DNA from: Clostridia bacterium
GTDB taxonomy: Bacteria > Bacillota_A > Clostridia > Christensenellales > Borkfalkiaceae
NCBI GenBank assembly: GCA_017456945.1
Contig: JAFTIK010000076.1
Span: forward strand, 1-31,886
Length of the DNA: 31,886 nt
Reading direction: 5' to 3'
Numbering within the stretch: the first letter of the stretch is position 1; every line of letters begins with the position of its first letter. A model generated the notes under the pieces. That model saw nothing but the letters and a program-made list of their open reading frames with translations, was not told the origin of the DNA and made no database searches. This document shows, piece by piece, positions 1 to 7,108 of the stretch. The position numbers and the translations under genes were made by a program.

Positions 1-1
1 C

Positions 2-592
2 AAGATAATCACCGCTCGTTCCATACTTACTTGGAGTCGTTCTGACGACTATTATCTAGAAAGCGACTGGAAAGGCACTTGGGATAAAGAAGGTGGCGGG
101 GTTGTAATAGACCAAGCAATCCACTCGATAGACCTTACCAACTGGTTGATAAATAGCGAGATAGAAAGTGTTTCCTGTTCAATGGCGAATAGGGGGCATA
201 AAATTGTTAAGGTGGAAGATACTGCAGAAGGTTTTATCAAGTACAAAAACGGCGTTACTTACAGTTTTTATTGTATGAACAACTACGGCATTGACGAGCC
301 TATAGAAATTAGGCTTTGTTGCGAAAAGGCAAACGTGGTGTTCGGTTACGACGACGCGTACGTTTACTTCCACGACGGCAGGGTGCAAGAAGCGCATCAA
401 GACGAAAATACCGTGGAATATGAAGGTGGTAAAGATTACTGGGGTTTCCAACACGCAAGACAGATAGAACAGTTCTATAGGGCGTGTCTAGGCGAAGAAG
501 AACTAGACATCAGCGGAAAAGAAGCGTTAAAGACGCATAGGCTAGTGTGCGAGATTTACGACAAGGGTGGTATGAAACCCAAAAACATTTAA
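2..592 (+). CDS. Gfo/Idh/MocA family oxidoreductase, C-terminal part (5' truncated)
   Basis: The frame is open from the left edge, so the N-terminal NAD(P)-binding Rossmann domain lies outside the window and only 196 residues are seen. The visible part has the GFO/IDH/MocA C-terminal alpha/beta domain signature: WDKEGGGVVIDQAIHSIDL, that is the G-G-G-x-x-x-D-x-x-x-H-x-x-D-L motif, where the His is the usual catalytic base region of the family. These enzymes are cytoplasmic NAD(P)-dependent dehydrogenases of sugars, inositols or derivatives; the substrate cannot be told from this fragment. It ends 10 bases before the next gene, a TIM-barrel sugar isomerase, a pairing common in polyol and sugar-acid catabolic operons. 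Family call is firm; specific activity is unknown. Confidence 0.88.
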   Translation, partial: KIITARSILTWSRSDDYYLESDWKGTWDKEGGGVVIDQAIHSIDLTNWLINSEIESVSCSMANRGHKIVKVEDTAEGFIKYKNGVTYSFYCMNNYGIDEPIEIRLCCEKANVVFGYDDAYVYFHDGRVQEAHQDENTVEYEGGKDYWGFQHARQIEQFYRACLGEEELDISGKEALKTHRLVCEIYDKGGMKPKNI

Positions 593-602
593 GGTGGTTA
601 AT

Positions 603-1445
603 ATGAAGGTTGGCGTTATAACCGATTGTTTCAAAAAATCGTTAAAGGAAAACCTAGGTTTTGCAAAGGCTTTGGGGCTTGACGGCGTGCAGATTTACGC
701 AACGACGGGCGAGTTTTCCCCCGAAAGTTTAACGGCAGAGCAAAAAGACGAATATAAAAAGATATTAAAAGAAAACGGACTAGAAGTTAGCGCGCTCTGC
801 GGGGATATGGGCGGACACGGGTTCGAGATAGCAAAAGACAACCCCGAACGGGTGGAAAAGACCAAGCGCATTATAGACCTTGCGGTAGAGTTCGGCGCAA
901 AAGCCGTAACCACACATATCGGCGTTATCCCTTCGGATACTAGTACGGAAAAGTATAAGGTAATGCTTTCCGCGCTTACCGAGTGCGGGCTTTACGCTAA
1001 AGAAAAAGGGGTTACTATGGCGATAGAAACCGGACCAGAAAAGGCTAGCACGCTCTTACAGTTTTTAAAAGATACTAAGGGTGGGGTAGGCGTTAATTTA
1101 GACCCTGCAAACTTCGTTATGGTTACGGGGCAAGACCCGATTGAAGCCGTGTATATGCTTAAAGACTATATCGTTCACACTCACCTTAAAGACGGCAAGA
1201 TGTTAAGAAAAACCGACCCACTTATTATCTATAATCACTTTGCAGAAGGCGGTATAGAAGCGCTTAACGTTGCCGATTACTTTATCGAAACCCCGATAGG
1301 CGAAGGGGACGTAGATTTTAACGGATACTTAAATGCGTTAAAGCAAATAGGTTACGACGGGTACTTGACTATCGAAAGGGAAACGGGCGAAAATCCCAAG
1401 GACGATATTGAAAAGGCAGTTAGTTTTATTAAACCGAAAATTTAA
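603..1445 (+). CDS. Sugar phosphate isomerase/epimerase-like TIM-barrel protein
   Basis: A 280-residue cytoplasmic protein of the xylose-isomerase-like TIM-barrel (AP endonuclease 2) superfamily. The metal-binding set is visible: Glu142 in AIETGP, Asp167 in NLDPANF, His192/His194 in VHTHLKDG and Glu258 in LTIERETG. Relatives include inosose dehydratases, hydroxypyruvate isomerases and ketose 3-epimerases; which reaction this one catalyses is not determinable. I chose ATG 603 over an in-frame GTG at 594 because the Shine-Dalgarno AAGGTGG at 591-597 overlaps the GTG but is well spaced from the ATG. The gene follows a Gfo/Idh/MocA dehydrogenase by 10 bases and is closed by a terminator, so it is the last gene of that operon. 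Confidence 0.85.
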   Translation: MKVGVITDCFKKSLKENLGFAKALGLDGVQIYATTGEFSPESLTAEQKDEYKKILKENGLEVSALCGDMGGHGFEIAKDNPERVEKTKRIIDLAVEFGAKAVTTHIGVIPSDTSTEKYKVMLSALTECGLYAKEKGVTMAIETGPEKASTLLQFLKDTKGGVGVNLDPANFVMVTGQDPIEAVYMLKDYIVHTHLKDGKMLRKTDPLIIYNHFAEGGIEALNVADYFIETPIGEGDVDFNGYLNALKQIGYDGYLTIERETGENPKDDIEKAVSFIKPKI

Positions 1446-1470
1446 TTAAATAGTTAAAATAAAAGAAAAA

Positions 1471-1498
1471 GTTCGAGAAGTTTTCTCGAACTTTTTTA
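1471..1498. terminator. Bidirectional intrinsic terminator
   Basis: A perfect 9-bp stem, GTTCGAGAA (1471-1479) with TTCTCGAAC (1483-1491), loop GTT, followed by a T-run and preceded by an A-run. It therefore works for both convergent genes, and it overlaps the stop codon of the minus-strand AraC gene. Confidence 0.9.
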
Positions 1499-2368
1499 TT
1501 TATCTAAATTCTGTTTTTTAAATTCTCTTGGCGAAATGCCGTAAGCGCCTTTGAAAGCCTTGCTAAACGCATAGATGTCGGCGTAGTTTAGAATTTCTGC
1601 AATCTTGGAAATTTTAAGTTTGCCTTCTAGTATTAACTGCTTTGCCGTTTCCAACTTTTTCAATCTAAAATAGTCTGCCAAAGTCTTTTTAGTAGTGTTT
1701 TTAAATACGGTGGAAAGGTGGCAGTAGGAATACCCCGTAACAGAAGCCAACTCGTTTAGCGTTTTAAGCGTGTAAATGTGCGTATCGATGTAGTGTAAAA
1801 GTTGATAACAGAAAACCTTGGCGTCCCCTTCTTTTTTGTCGGGCAACTTAAAGGAATTCTTTTTGGTAAAGTTTCTTATTAAGTAGATGATAATAGAGTT
1901 AAAAAAGTGGTTTATAATAGTCTGCGAAAACTCGTCTTCTTTGCCGAACTCTAAAATGGTGTTGCCAACTAAACTGTTTATGGTTTCGTCAGAAAAAACT
2001 CTAGTATTAGTTTTCTTGCAAATTTCTGCAATCTCGTTTAATGGTTCAAGAAATTTAGCGTCTTCAGTACGGAAAGCGAAAAAGTCGTATTCCAAAGGGT
2101 TAGATGCAGAAGAAGTAATTTTATGCGTGTCGAAAGGTACTGACAAAAACACGTCGCCAGCCTTTACCTTGGTGGGTATATTGTTGGCATAAATAGTTCC
2201 TTCGCCACCCGTAACGATAGTAAGTTCAAAGAAATCGTCGTGAGTGTGCGTGTCGTAAATGGTGTTATGGTCAAAGAAAATTCTGCCTATCTGTATAAGA
2301 TAGGTGTTTCCGTATTTTATGGGATTATTTACGAAATTTTTATTGAAATGGTATTTAGAAACAGCCAT
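1496..2368 (-). CDS. AraC family transcriptional regulator
   Basis: A 290-residue one-component regulator. The N-terminal part is a cupin-like sugar-sensing domain (THTHDDFFELTIV, then VKAGDVFLSVPFDTHKI), and the C-terminal ~100 residues form the double helix-turn-helix of the AraC family (LNELASVTGYSYCHLSTVFK and ISKIAEILNYADIYAFSKAF followed by GISPREFKK). An upstream ATG at 2419 would overlap the esterase gene by about 50 bases. ATG 2368 is preferred: it carries AAGGTG just upstream and begins one base after the esterase stop. It is co-transcribed behind the esterase from the divergent region at 3183-3536 and is the natural candidate regulator of the transport operon on the other side. The ligand is unknown. 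Confidence 0.9.
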   Translation of the reverse strand: MAVSKYHFNKNFVNNPIKYGNTYLIQIGRIFFDHNTIYDTHTHDDFFELTIVTGGEGTIYANNIPTKVKAGDVFLSVPFDTHKITSSASNPLEYDFFAFRTEDAKFLEPLNEIAEICKKTNTRVFSDETINSLVGNTILEFGKEDEFSQTIINHFFNSIIIYLIRNFTKKNSFKLPDKKEGDAKVFCYQLLHYIDTHIYTLKTLNELASVTGYSYCHLSTVFKNTTKKTLADYFRLKKLETAKQLILEGKLKISKIAEILNYADIYAFSKAFKGAYGISPREFKKQNLDK

Positions 2369-2369
2369 A

Positions 2370-3182
2370 TTACACCTTATTAAGTTTAGCGAGAGCCCTT
2401 GCCGCCTTTCGACCGACAAGGTCTAGCGTCTTGGCGTTATAATGCCCGTCAACAAAGGGGTTCATATTTTCTTTGTTTAGCGAAAGTGTGGGGCAACCCT
2501 TATACAACATAACGAAATCTTGGTCGTTATCTATAAGCCCTTCTTGCGCAGACATAATGCCGTTATCAAGCGCTTTTAGTTCTTCTATATTTAAGCGCCT
2601 ACCGTGTTTGTTTTTTATAACCTTTTTGCACCACTCGCAAACGCTTGCAAAGTAGCCGGTTTTAATAATGCAGAATTTGTCGAAAGATATCTCTTTCTTT
2701 AAGTCGTTTTTAAAGTAGTTCATCAACTCGAAATAGACGATAGGCGGGGTCTGTTTATATGCGTCCGATTCCCCTTGAAACCAAACGAAATAAATCTTGC
2801 CTATTTCGCCTAGTTCTTTTGCCTTTTCTATTCCGCTTTTTATTTTTTCTATAGCAATATCGTATCTTTTAGTGCCTTTTTGCCACTCGGAAATAGTTGT
2901 GTTTCCACAAGCCGTTGAAATGGCGACTACGCCGTTCGTTTGGGTAAGTTTTAGGTATTCTTTGCAGAAAGCGGGTACTAAACTGCCGTTCTTGTCGGTT
3001 GCTTGCCCTAAAAGAAACGCACCGTTTTCGTCGTAAATATATTCGCCGATAGGGTGGTTTAACGGAATAAGTTTTTTGCTTTTGTGGTAGTATTCGTAAG
3101 CGTTTTTAATCGGCTGAATAATCGGGCGAGATTCGGCTTCGCCTTGCATATTGCTTTGCCCTGCAAAAATTAAAACGTCCAT
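2370..3182 (-). CDS. Sialate O-acetylesterase-like SGNH carbohydrate esterase
   Basis: A 270-residue protein of the SASA/DUF303 carbohydrate-esterase type. Block I is FAGQSNMQG with the nucleophile Ser10, a central WFQGESD block carries the oxyanion/GxxxQGE signature, and DGHYN near residues 245-249 supplies the catalytic Asp/His. Such enzymes remove acetyl groups from sialic acids or from acetylated plant glycans. There is no signal peptide, so it probably acts in the cytoplasm on imported oligosaccharides. I chose ATG 3182 over an in-frame TTG at 3188 because the AGGGGG ribosome site sits 8 bases before the ATG and only 2 before the TTG. It is the first gene of a two-gene operon with the AraC regulator. 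Confidence 0.85.
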   Translation of the reverse strand: MDVLIFAGQSNMQGEAESRPIIQPIKNAYEYYHKSKKLIPLNHPIGEYIYDENGAFLLGQATDKNGSLVPAFCKEYLKLTQTNGVVAISTACGNTTISEWQKGTKRYDIAIEKIKSGIEKAKELGEIGKIYFVWFQGESDAYKQTPPIVYFELMNYFKNDLKKEISFDKFCIIKTGYFASVCEWCKKVIKNKHGRRLNIEELKALDNGIMSAQEGLIDNDQDFVMLYKGCPTLSLNKENMNPFVDGHYNAKTLDLVGRKAARALAKLNKV

Positions 3183-3208
3183 AAGCAAAACCCCCTTTGT
3201 TTTTTAAT

Positions 3209-3237
3209 AATATAACACAAAATATTTTTCTTTTCAA
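3209..3237 (-). promoter_or_regulatory. Promoter for the esterase-araC operon
   Basis: On the minus strand: -35 TTGAAA (3232-3237), 17-bp spacer, -10 TATATT (3209-3214), 27 bases upstream of the start codon. Each box matches consensus at five of six positions. Confidence 0.75.
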
Positions 3238-3258
3238 CTGCTAGTAAAAGGTTTTTTA

Positions 3259-3277
3259 AAAAGATTTAAAATCTTTT
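3259..3277. promoter_or_regulatory. Palindromic candidate operator in the divergent region
   Basis: Perfect 9-bp inverted repeat AAAAGATTT-A-AAATCTTTT lying 22 bases upstream of the esterase -35 box. Symmetry and position suggest a dimeric regulator site. It is AT-rich, so chance symmetry is possible. Confidence 0.4.
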
Positions 3278-3348
3278 AAATTTCTCGGTTTGCTTGGTAA
3301 TTTTTTGGTTGTAAATAATAAAAATGGGGCATATCTAAACTATTGATA

Positions 3349-3363
3349 AGTTTTTCAAAAACT
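3349..3363. promoter_or_regulatory. Second palindrome, just upstream of the transport-operon promoter
   Basis: Perfect 7-bp inverted repeat AGTTTTT-C-AAAAACT ending 7 bases before the -35 box at 3371. The position suits an activator or repressor site for the transport operon. Confidence 0.35.
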
Positions 3364-3370
3364 CGTGATA

Positions 3371-3399
3371 TTGTAATTGCCTTTTTTGAGTGATATAAT
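3371..3399 (+). promoter_or_regulatory. Promoter for the sugar-capture operon
   Basis: -35 TTGTAA (3371-3376), 17-bp spacer, perfect -10 TATAAT (3394-3399) with an extended -10 TG at 3391-3392. Transcription would begin near 3406, leaving a leader of about 130 bases before the solute-binding-protein start codon. Confidence 0.75.
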
Positions 3400-3428
3400 T
3401 TTATCGATATATTATAGTGCACGGATTT

Positions 3429-3480
3429 TTATTATTTTTTCAGGTCTTCGCACGCGGGCGTGCGTAGGCGCGAATAATAA
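3429..3480 (+). other. GC-rich hairpin in the leader of the sugar-capture operon
   Basis: Nested inverted repeats in the untranslated leader. The inner stem CGCACG (3449-3454)/CGTGCG (3459-3464) has loop CGGG; the outer arms are TTATTATT (3429-3436) and AATAATAA (3473-3480). There is no T-run behind it, so it is not a standard terminator. It may stabilise the mRNA or bind a regulator. The GC-rich core stands out in a very AT-rich stretch. Confidence 0.5.
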
Positions 3481-3536
3481 GTTTTTAAGTAAAAATAATA
3501 TTATTTGTGCGCTAAAAAATTTTTTGGAGGAATAGT

Positions 3537-5288
3537 ATGAAAAAGATCTGTTCGTTATTATTGTGTGTCGCTATGTTGTTCTCGGTTTTAGCAGTCGGAA
3601 CTGGTTGCGCAAAGAAAAAGGACAACATTGACCACACCAAGTCGCAACTTTGGGTTTGTACCAGAGATAGTGGTTTAGGCTACAACTGGTTAGAAGAACT
3701 CGCAAAGGCGTTTGAACTTAAATACGCCGAAACGGAATTCGAACCCGGTACGGAAAAGAAAGGCGTTCAAGTTCACGTAGAAAAATCTTATGACAACAAG
3801 GGCGACGCGCTTCCCAACACCTTGGCAAACTCTAAATATAGCGTTCACTGGGTAGAAGCAATGTGGTACGCTGACTTTATGAGTAAAGATTTGCTTTACG
3901 ATATTTCCGATATCGTTGACAATTCGCTTGACGATGGTAGCGGTTCAATCCAAAGCAAACTCAGCGCCGAACAAAACGGTTATTTAACGGGTTACGACGG
4001 CAAATATTATTCGTTGCCTTGGTTTAGTGGTTTTACGGGTATTACCTACGACGCTACTATGTTTGATAACGAAGGTTTCTTCTTTGCCGATGCAGACGGT
4101 ATGATTATGAACCCCATTTCCACTTACACGGGCAAAACCTATAACGGTAGGGGTTTCGTTTACACGGGCAACACCAAGAAAGCCCCCGGTCCTGACGGCA
4201 AATACAATACTTACGACGACGGTTTGCCTTCGTCTTACGAAGAATTTTTTGCCTTGTTAGATTATATAGCGTATAAGACTTTCGACGGTATTATTTATAC
4301 CGGAATGAGCGAACACTATCTCACTTACATTTTCCACGCGTTACTTGCTCAATACGCTGGTAAAGAACAGTTGTCTTATAACTTTAGTTTTAATAGTGGG
4401 GACAAGACTGCCGACATTATTACCGATTGGAACGGCGAAGAACCTGTCATTACGCCCACCAAGATTGATAAGAACAACGGCTATCTTATGTCGCAACTTG
4501 CAGGCAAGTATTACGCTCTTAAATTCCTTAACTGCTTGTATAGAAATTACGACAAATATTTTATGGATGATATTTCCAAGTCAATGTCTAACTTAGACAC
4601 GCAAGAAATTTTCCTTAATAGTAGTTTTACTACTACCTATACGGATATAGCAATGCTCGTTGAAGGTAACTACTGGTACAACGAAGCGGGTACTGCGCGC
4701 AAAACTTGGCTTGATAACTATAAAGATAAAGCAAGAAATAGGGAATTCCGTTTTATGACTTTACCTGCAAAAGAACTTGGCACGGTTAACGAAAACCAAG
4801 GCTCTGCGCCCGTAGTAGTTGACGGTTTAAGCACCTACCTTTGCATTAACAACAATATTAAGGGTGACGCTTTGAAAGAAGAACTAGCAACCAAGTTCGT
4901 TAAGTTCTGTTTTGAAGACGCGTCATTACAACTTACCACTACCACTTCGGGTATGCCCGTAGATGCAGATTACGATTTGACCCAAACTCAATATGATGAT
5001 ATGGATAAATATCCGCAAAGTTGTTGGGATTATTTCAGAGCGTCAAAATCTGCAGGCTCATACCTTGCGCCCGTAGGTCCTAGCAAGACTTATATCGCTA
5101 ACAGATTAACCTTTGGTTACTACAACGGTAGTTCTTACTTTAATACTACGCTCGACGGCTTGCCCTACGATTCGCAGAGAGAAGTATTTACCAAAAAGAA
5201 AGACGGACAGTTTATGTACACCGCGAAAGACTACTTTACAGGTATGAAGATGTCTCAAAGCGACTGGGCAAATTACAATAAAGACTAA
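3537..5288 (+). CDS. ABC transporter substrate-binding lipoprotein (carbohydrate type)
   Basis: A 583-residue extracellular solute-binding protein. The N-terminus is a lipoprotein signal: basic MKK, hydrophobic core, lipobox ending GTGC with Cys near residue 24, so it is anchored to the outer face of the membrane. The body reads as a family-1-type sugar-binding protein (LWVCTRDSGLGYNWLEELAKAF, KYYSLPWFSGFTGITYD, NYWYNEAG), at the large end of the size range typical of oligosaccharide binders. GGAGG sits upstream of ATG 3537. It is followed by two permease genes, giving the order binding protein-permease-permease usual for CUT1 importers. The ligand is unknown. The neighbouring esterase and beta-helix proteins point to a complex glycan. 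Confidence 0.88.
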   Translation: MKKICSLLLCVAMLFSVLAVGTGCAKKKDNIDHTKSQLWVCTRDSGLGYNWLEELAKAFELKYAETEFEPGTEKKGVQVHVEKSYDNKGDALPNTLANSKYSVHWVEAMWYADFMSKDLLYDISDIVDNSLDDGSGSIQSKLSAEQNGYLTGYDGKYYSLPWFSGFTGITYDATMFDNEGFFFADADGMIMNPISTYTGKTYNGRGFVYTGNTKKAPGPDGKYNTYDDGLPSSYEEFFALLDYIAYKTFDGIIYTGMSEHYLTYIFHALLAQYAGKEQLSYNFSFNSGDKTADIITDWNGEEPVITPTKIDKNNGYLMSQLAGKYYALKFLNCLYRNYDKYFMDDISKSMSNLDTQEIFLNSSFTTTYTDIAMLVEGNYWYNEAGTARKTWLDNYKDKARNREFRFMTLPAKELGTVNENQGSAPVVVDGLSTYLCINNNIKGDALKEELATKFVKFCFEDASLQLTTTTSGMPVDADYDLTQTQYDDMDKYPQSCWDYFRASKSAGSYLAPVGPSKTYIANRLTFGYYNGSSYFNTTLDGLPYDSQREVFTKKKDGQFMYTAKDYFTGMKMSQSDWANYNKD

Positions 5289-5304
5289 TTTACTTGGGGG
5301 AATT

Positions 5305-6222
5305 ATGAATAGTTCCAAAAGAATAGACGCTAAACGAGATTTGATATTTTATATCTGTCTCGTAGCGTTACCGCTTATACAATTCTGTATTTTCTATGTG
5401 TTCGTTAACTTTAACTCTATTTTGTTGGCGTTCCAAAAATACGATATATTTAGCAAGAAAACCACTTTCGTAGGCTTTGAAAATTTCAAAACGGCTTGTG
5501 AAAAATTGTTTACCACTAAAGAGTTTGCAATTATGTTCAAAAACTCGTTTATTTTCTACGGGTTTACCCTTTTAATAGGCGTGCCGTTTGCCTTCTTCTT
5601 TGCTTATTACGATTACAAAAAAGCGCCGTTATCCGGCTTGTTTAAGGTGGTTTTATATCTACCGCAAGTAATATCAAGCGCAGTTTTGATTATCATTTAC
5701 AAATACTTCGTAGAAAAGGCGTTACCATCCCTTTCCGAAGCAATTTTCAGCGTTAAGATGAAAGGGCTTTTAGATAGTGGCACAAGAGAATTCTACACCA
5801 TACTATTCTTTAGTATCTATCTAGGTTTCGGCACGCAAGTATTGATGTACGTAAGCGCTATGGGCGGTATTAACGAGTCGGTAGTAGAAGCTGCGGAAAT
5901 GGACGGAGCAGGGTTCTTTAGAGAAATGTGGTACGTTACTTTACCATCGGTTTTCCCAACGGCAATAACCTTTATAACGGTTGGTATGGCGGCTATCTTT
6001 ACCGCCGATATGGGCTTGTTCAGTTTCAACGGGAACGTGGGTGTTTCGCCAGAAATAAAGAATTTAGGGTACTATATGTACACCGAACTGCAACTTAACC
6101 CCAACGATAAAAATATCTTGTCGGGCTTGTCGTCTATGGGCATAATTTTCACGCTTATGTTAGCGCCCGTAGTGTTTGCTACTAGATATTTACTTAACAA
6201 ATTCGGACCTAGGGAGGATTAG
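5305..6222 (+). CDS. Sugar ABC transporter permease 1 (MalF/LplB-like)
   Basis: A 305-residue inner-membrane protein with about six hydrophobic helices, the first around residues 14-38. The cytoplasmic EAA loop that docks the ATPase is clear: EAAEMDGAGFFREMWYVTLP. Ribosome site GGGGG lies 4 bases before ATG 5305. It is the first permease of a CUT1-type pair, 16 bases downstream of the binding-protein gene. No ATP-binding subunit lies in the operon, which in Firmicutes sugar importers usually means a shared MsmX/MsiK-type ATPase encoded elsewhere. Confidence 0.92.
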   Translation: MNSSKRIDAKRDLIFYICLVALPLIQFCIFYVFVNFNSILLAFQKYDIFSKKTTFVGFENFKTACEKLFTTKEFAIMFKNSFIFYGFTLLIGVPFAFFFAYYDYKKAPLSGLFKVVLYLPQVISSAVLIIIYKYFVEKALPSLSEAIFSVKMKGLLDSGTREFYTILFFSIYLGFGTQVLMYVSAMGGINESVVEAAEMDGAGFFREMWYVTLPSVFPTAITFITVGMAAIFTADMGLFSFNGNVGVSPEIKNLGYYMYTELQLNPNDKNILSGLSSMGIIFTLMLAPVVFATRYLLNKFGPRED

Positions 6223-6226
6223 TGGT

Positions 6227-7108
6227 ATGAAAAAGAAATTTAATCCTTTCCAACTGATTTTGTTGGTAATTTTGGTTCTTTACAGTTTAATAATGTTCGC
6301 GCTTATCGCGTGGGGCTTGCTTACTTCGTTAAAGCACAATAGCGACTTCTTATTAAAGAAAAACTTTTTCGGCTTGCCCGAAAAAGTAGAGTGGCAAAAC
6401 TACGCCGACGTTCTAAACAACTTTGATATCAAGGTAAATAGGGGTACGGAAGAATTGTTTATCGGTATGGATTTGCAAATTCTTTACACCTTGTTATACG
6501 TAGGCGTTTGCGCTTTCTTGTCTGCGTCGATACCCTTGATAGTGTCTTACGCGGCGTCAAGATTTAAGTATAAATTCAACGCGGTATTAAACGGCATAGT
6601 AGTTATAACTATGATTTTGCCGATAGTAGGCTCTCAACCGTCTATGATGTCATTATTACACTCGTTGAACGTGTACGACAATTTCCTTGGAATTTATTTG
6701 CAGAAATTCAACTTTACAACCATATATTTCTTAATTTATACGGGCGTTCTAGCAAAAGTACCCACTTCTTTTTCCGAAGCGGCACAGATCGACGGGGCAG
6801 ATAACTTTACCATAATGTTTAAGGTAATTTTGCCCTTGGTATTGAACGTTTACGGCACGGTTTTCTTGATTTTCTTCATAACCTACTGGAACGATTATCA
6901 AACGCCGTTGCTTTATATGCCTACCCACCCGACGCTTGCTTACGGCGTATGGTACTTAACTTTTAATACGGCTGCAAGTACGGGGTTAAACGTAGTTCCC
7001 AAAAAGATGGCGGGGTGTATGATGTTAGTCGTTCCCGTATTGATATTATTTTTAATTTTTAAGGATAAGTTAATGTCTAACTTATCTGCAGGGGGTGTAA
7101 AAGAATAA
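6227..7108 (+). CDS. Sugar ABC transporter permease 2 (MalG/YtcP-like)
   Basis: A 293-residue membrane protein and partner of the preceding permease. It has an N-terminal helix at about residues 9-34, five further hydrophobic segments, and the EAA loop EAAQIDGADNFTIMFKVILP. An upstream in-frame ATG at 6176 lies inside the preceding gene. I chose ATG 6227 because AGGGAGG precedes it by 9 bases and it falls just after the upstream stop at 6222. Its own TAA overlaps the ATG of the next gene by one base (TAATG), so the downstream secreted protein is probably translationally coupled to the transporter. Confidence 0.92.
   Translation: MKKKFNPFQLILLVILVLYSLIMFALIAWGLLTSLKHNSDFLLKKNFFGLPEKVEWQNYADVLNNFDIKVNRGTEELFIGMDLQILYTLLYVGVCAFLSASIPLIVSYAASRFKYKFNAVLNGIVVITMILPIVGSQPSMMSLLHSLNVYDNFLGIYLQKFNFTTIYFLIYTGVLAKVPTSFSEAAQIDGADNFTIMFKVILPLVLNVYGTVFLIFFITYWNDYQTPLLYMPTHPTLAYGVWYLTFNTAASTGLNVVPKKMAGCMMLVVPVLILFLIFKDKLMSNLSAGGVKE

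Noticed and set aside
3421..3480. Intrinsic terminator or riboswitch in the leader of the sugar operon
   Set aside because: The hairpin is not followed by a T-run and no known aptamer core was seen, so it is listed only as a leader hairpin.
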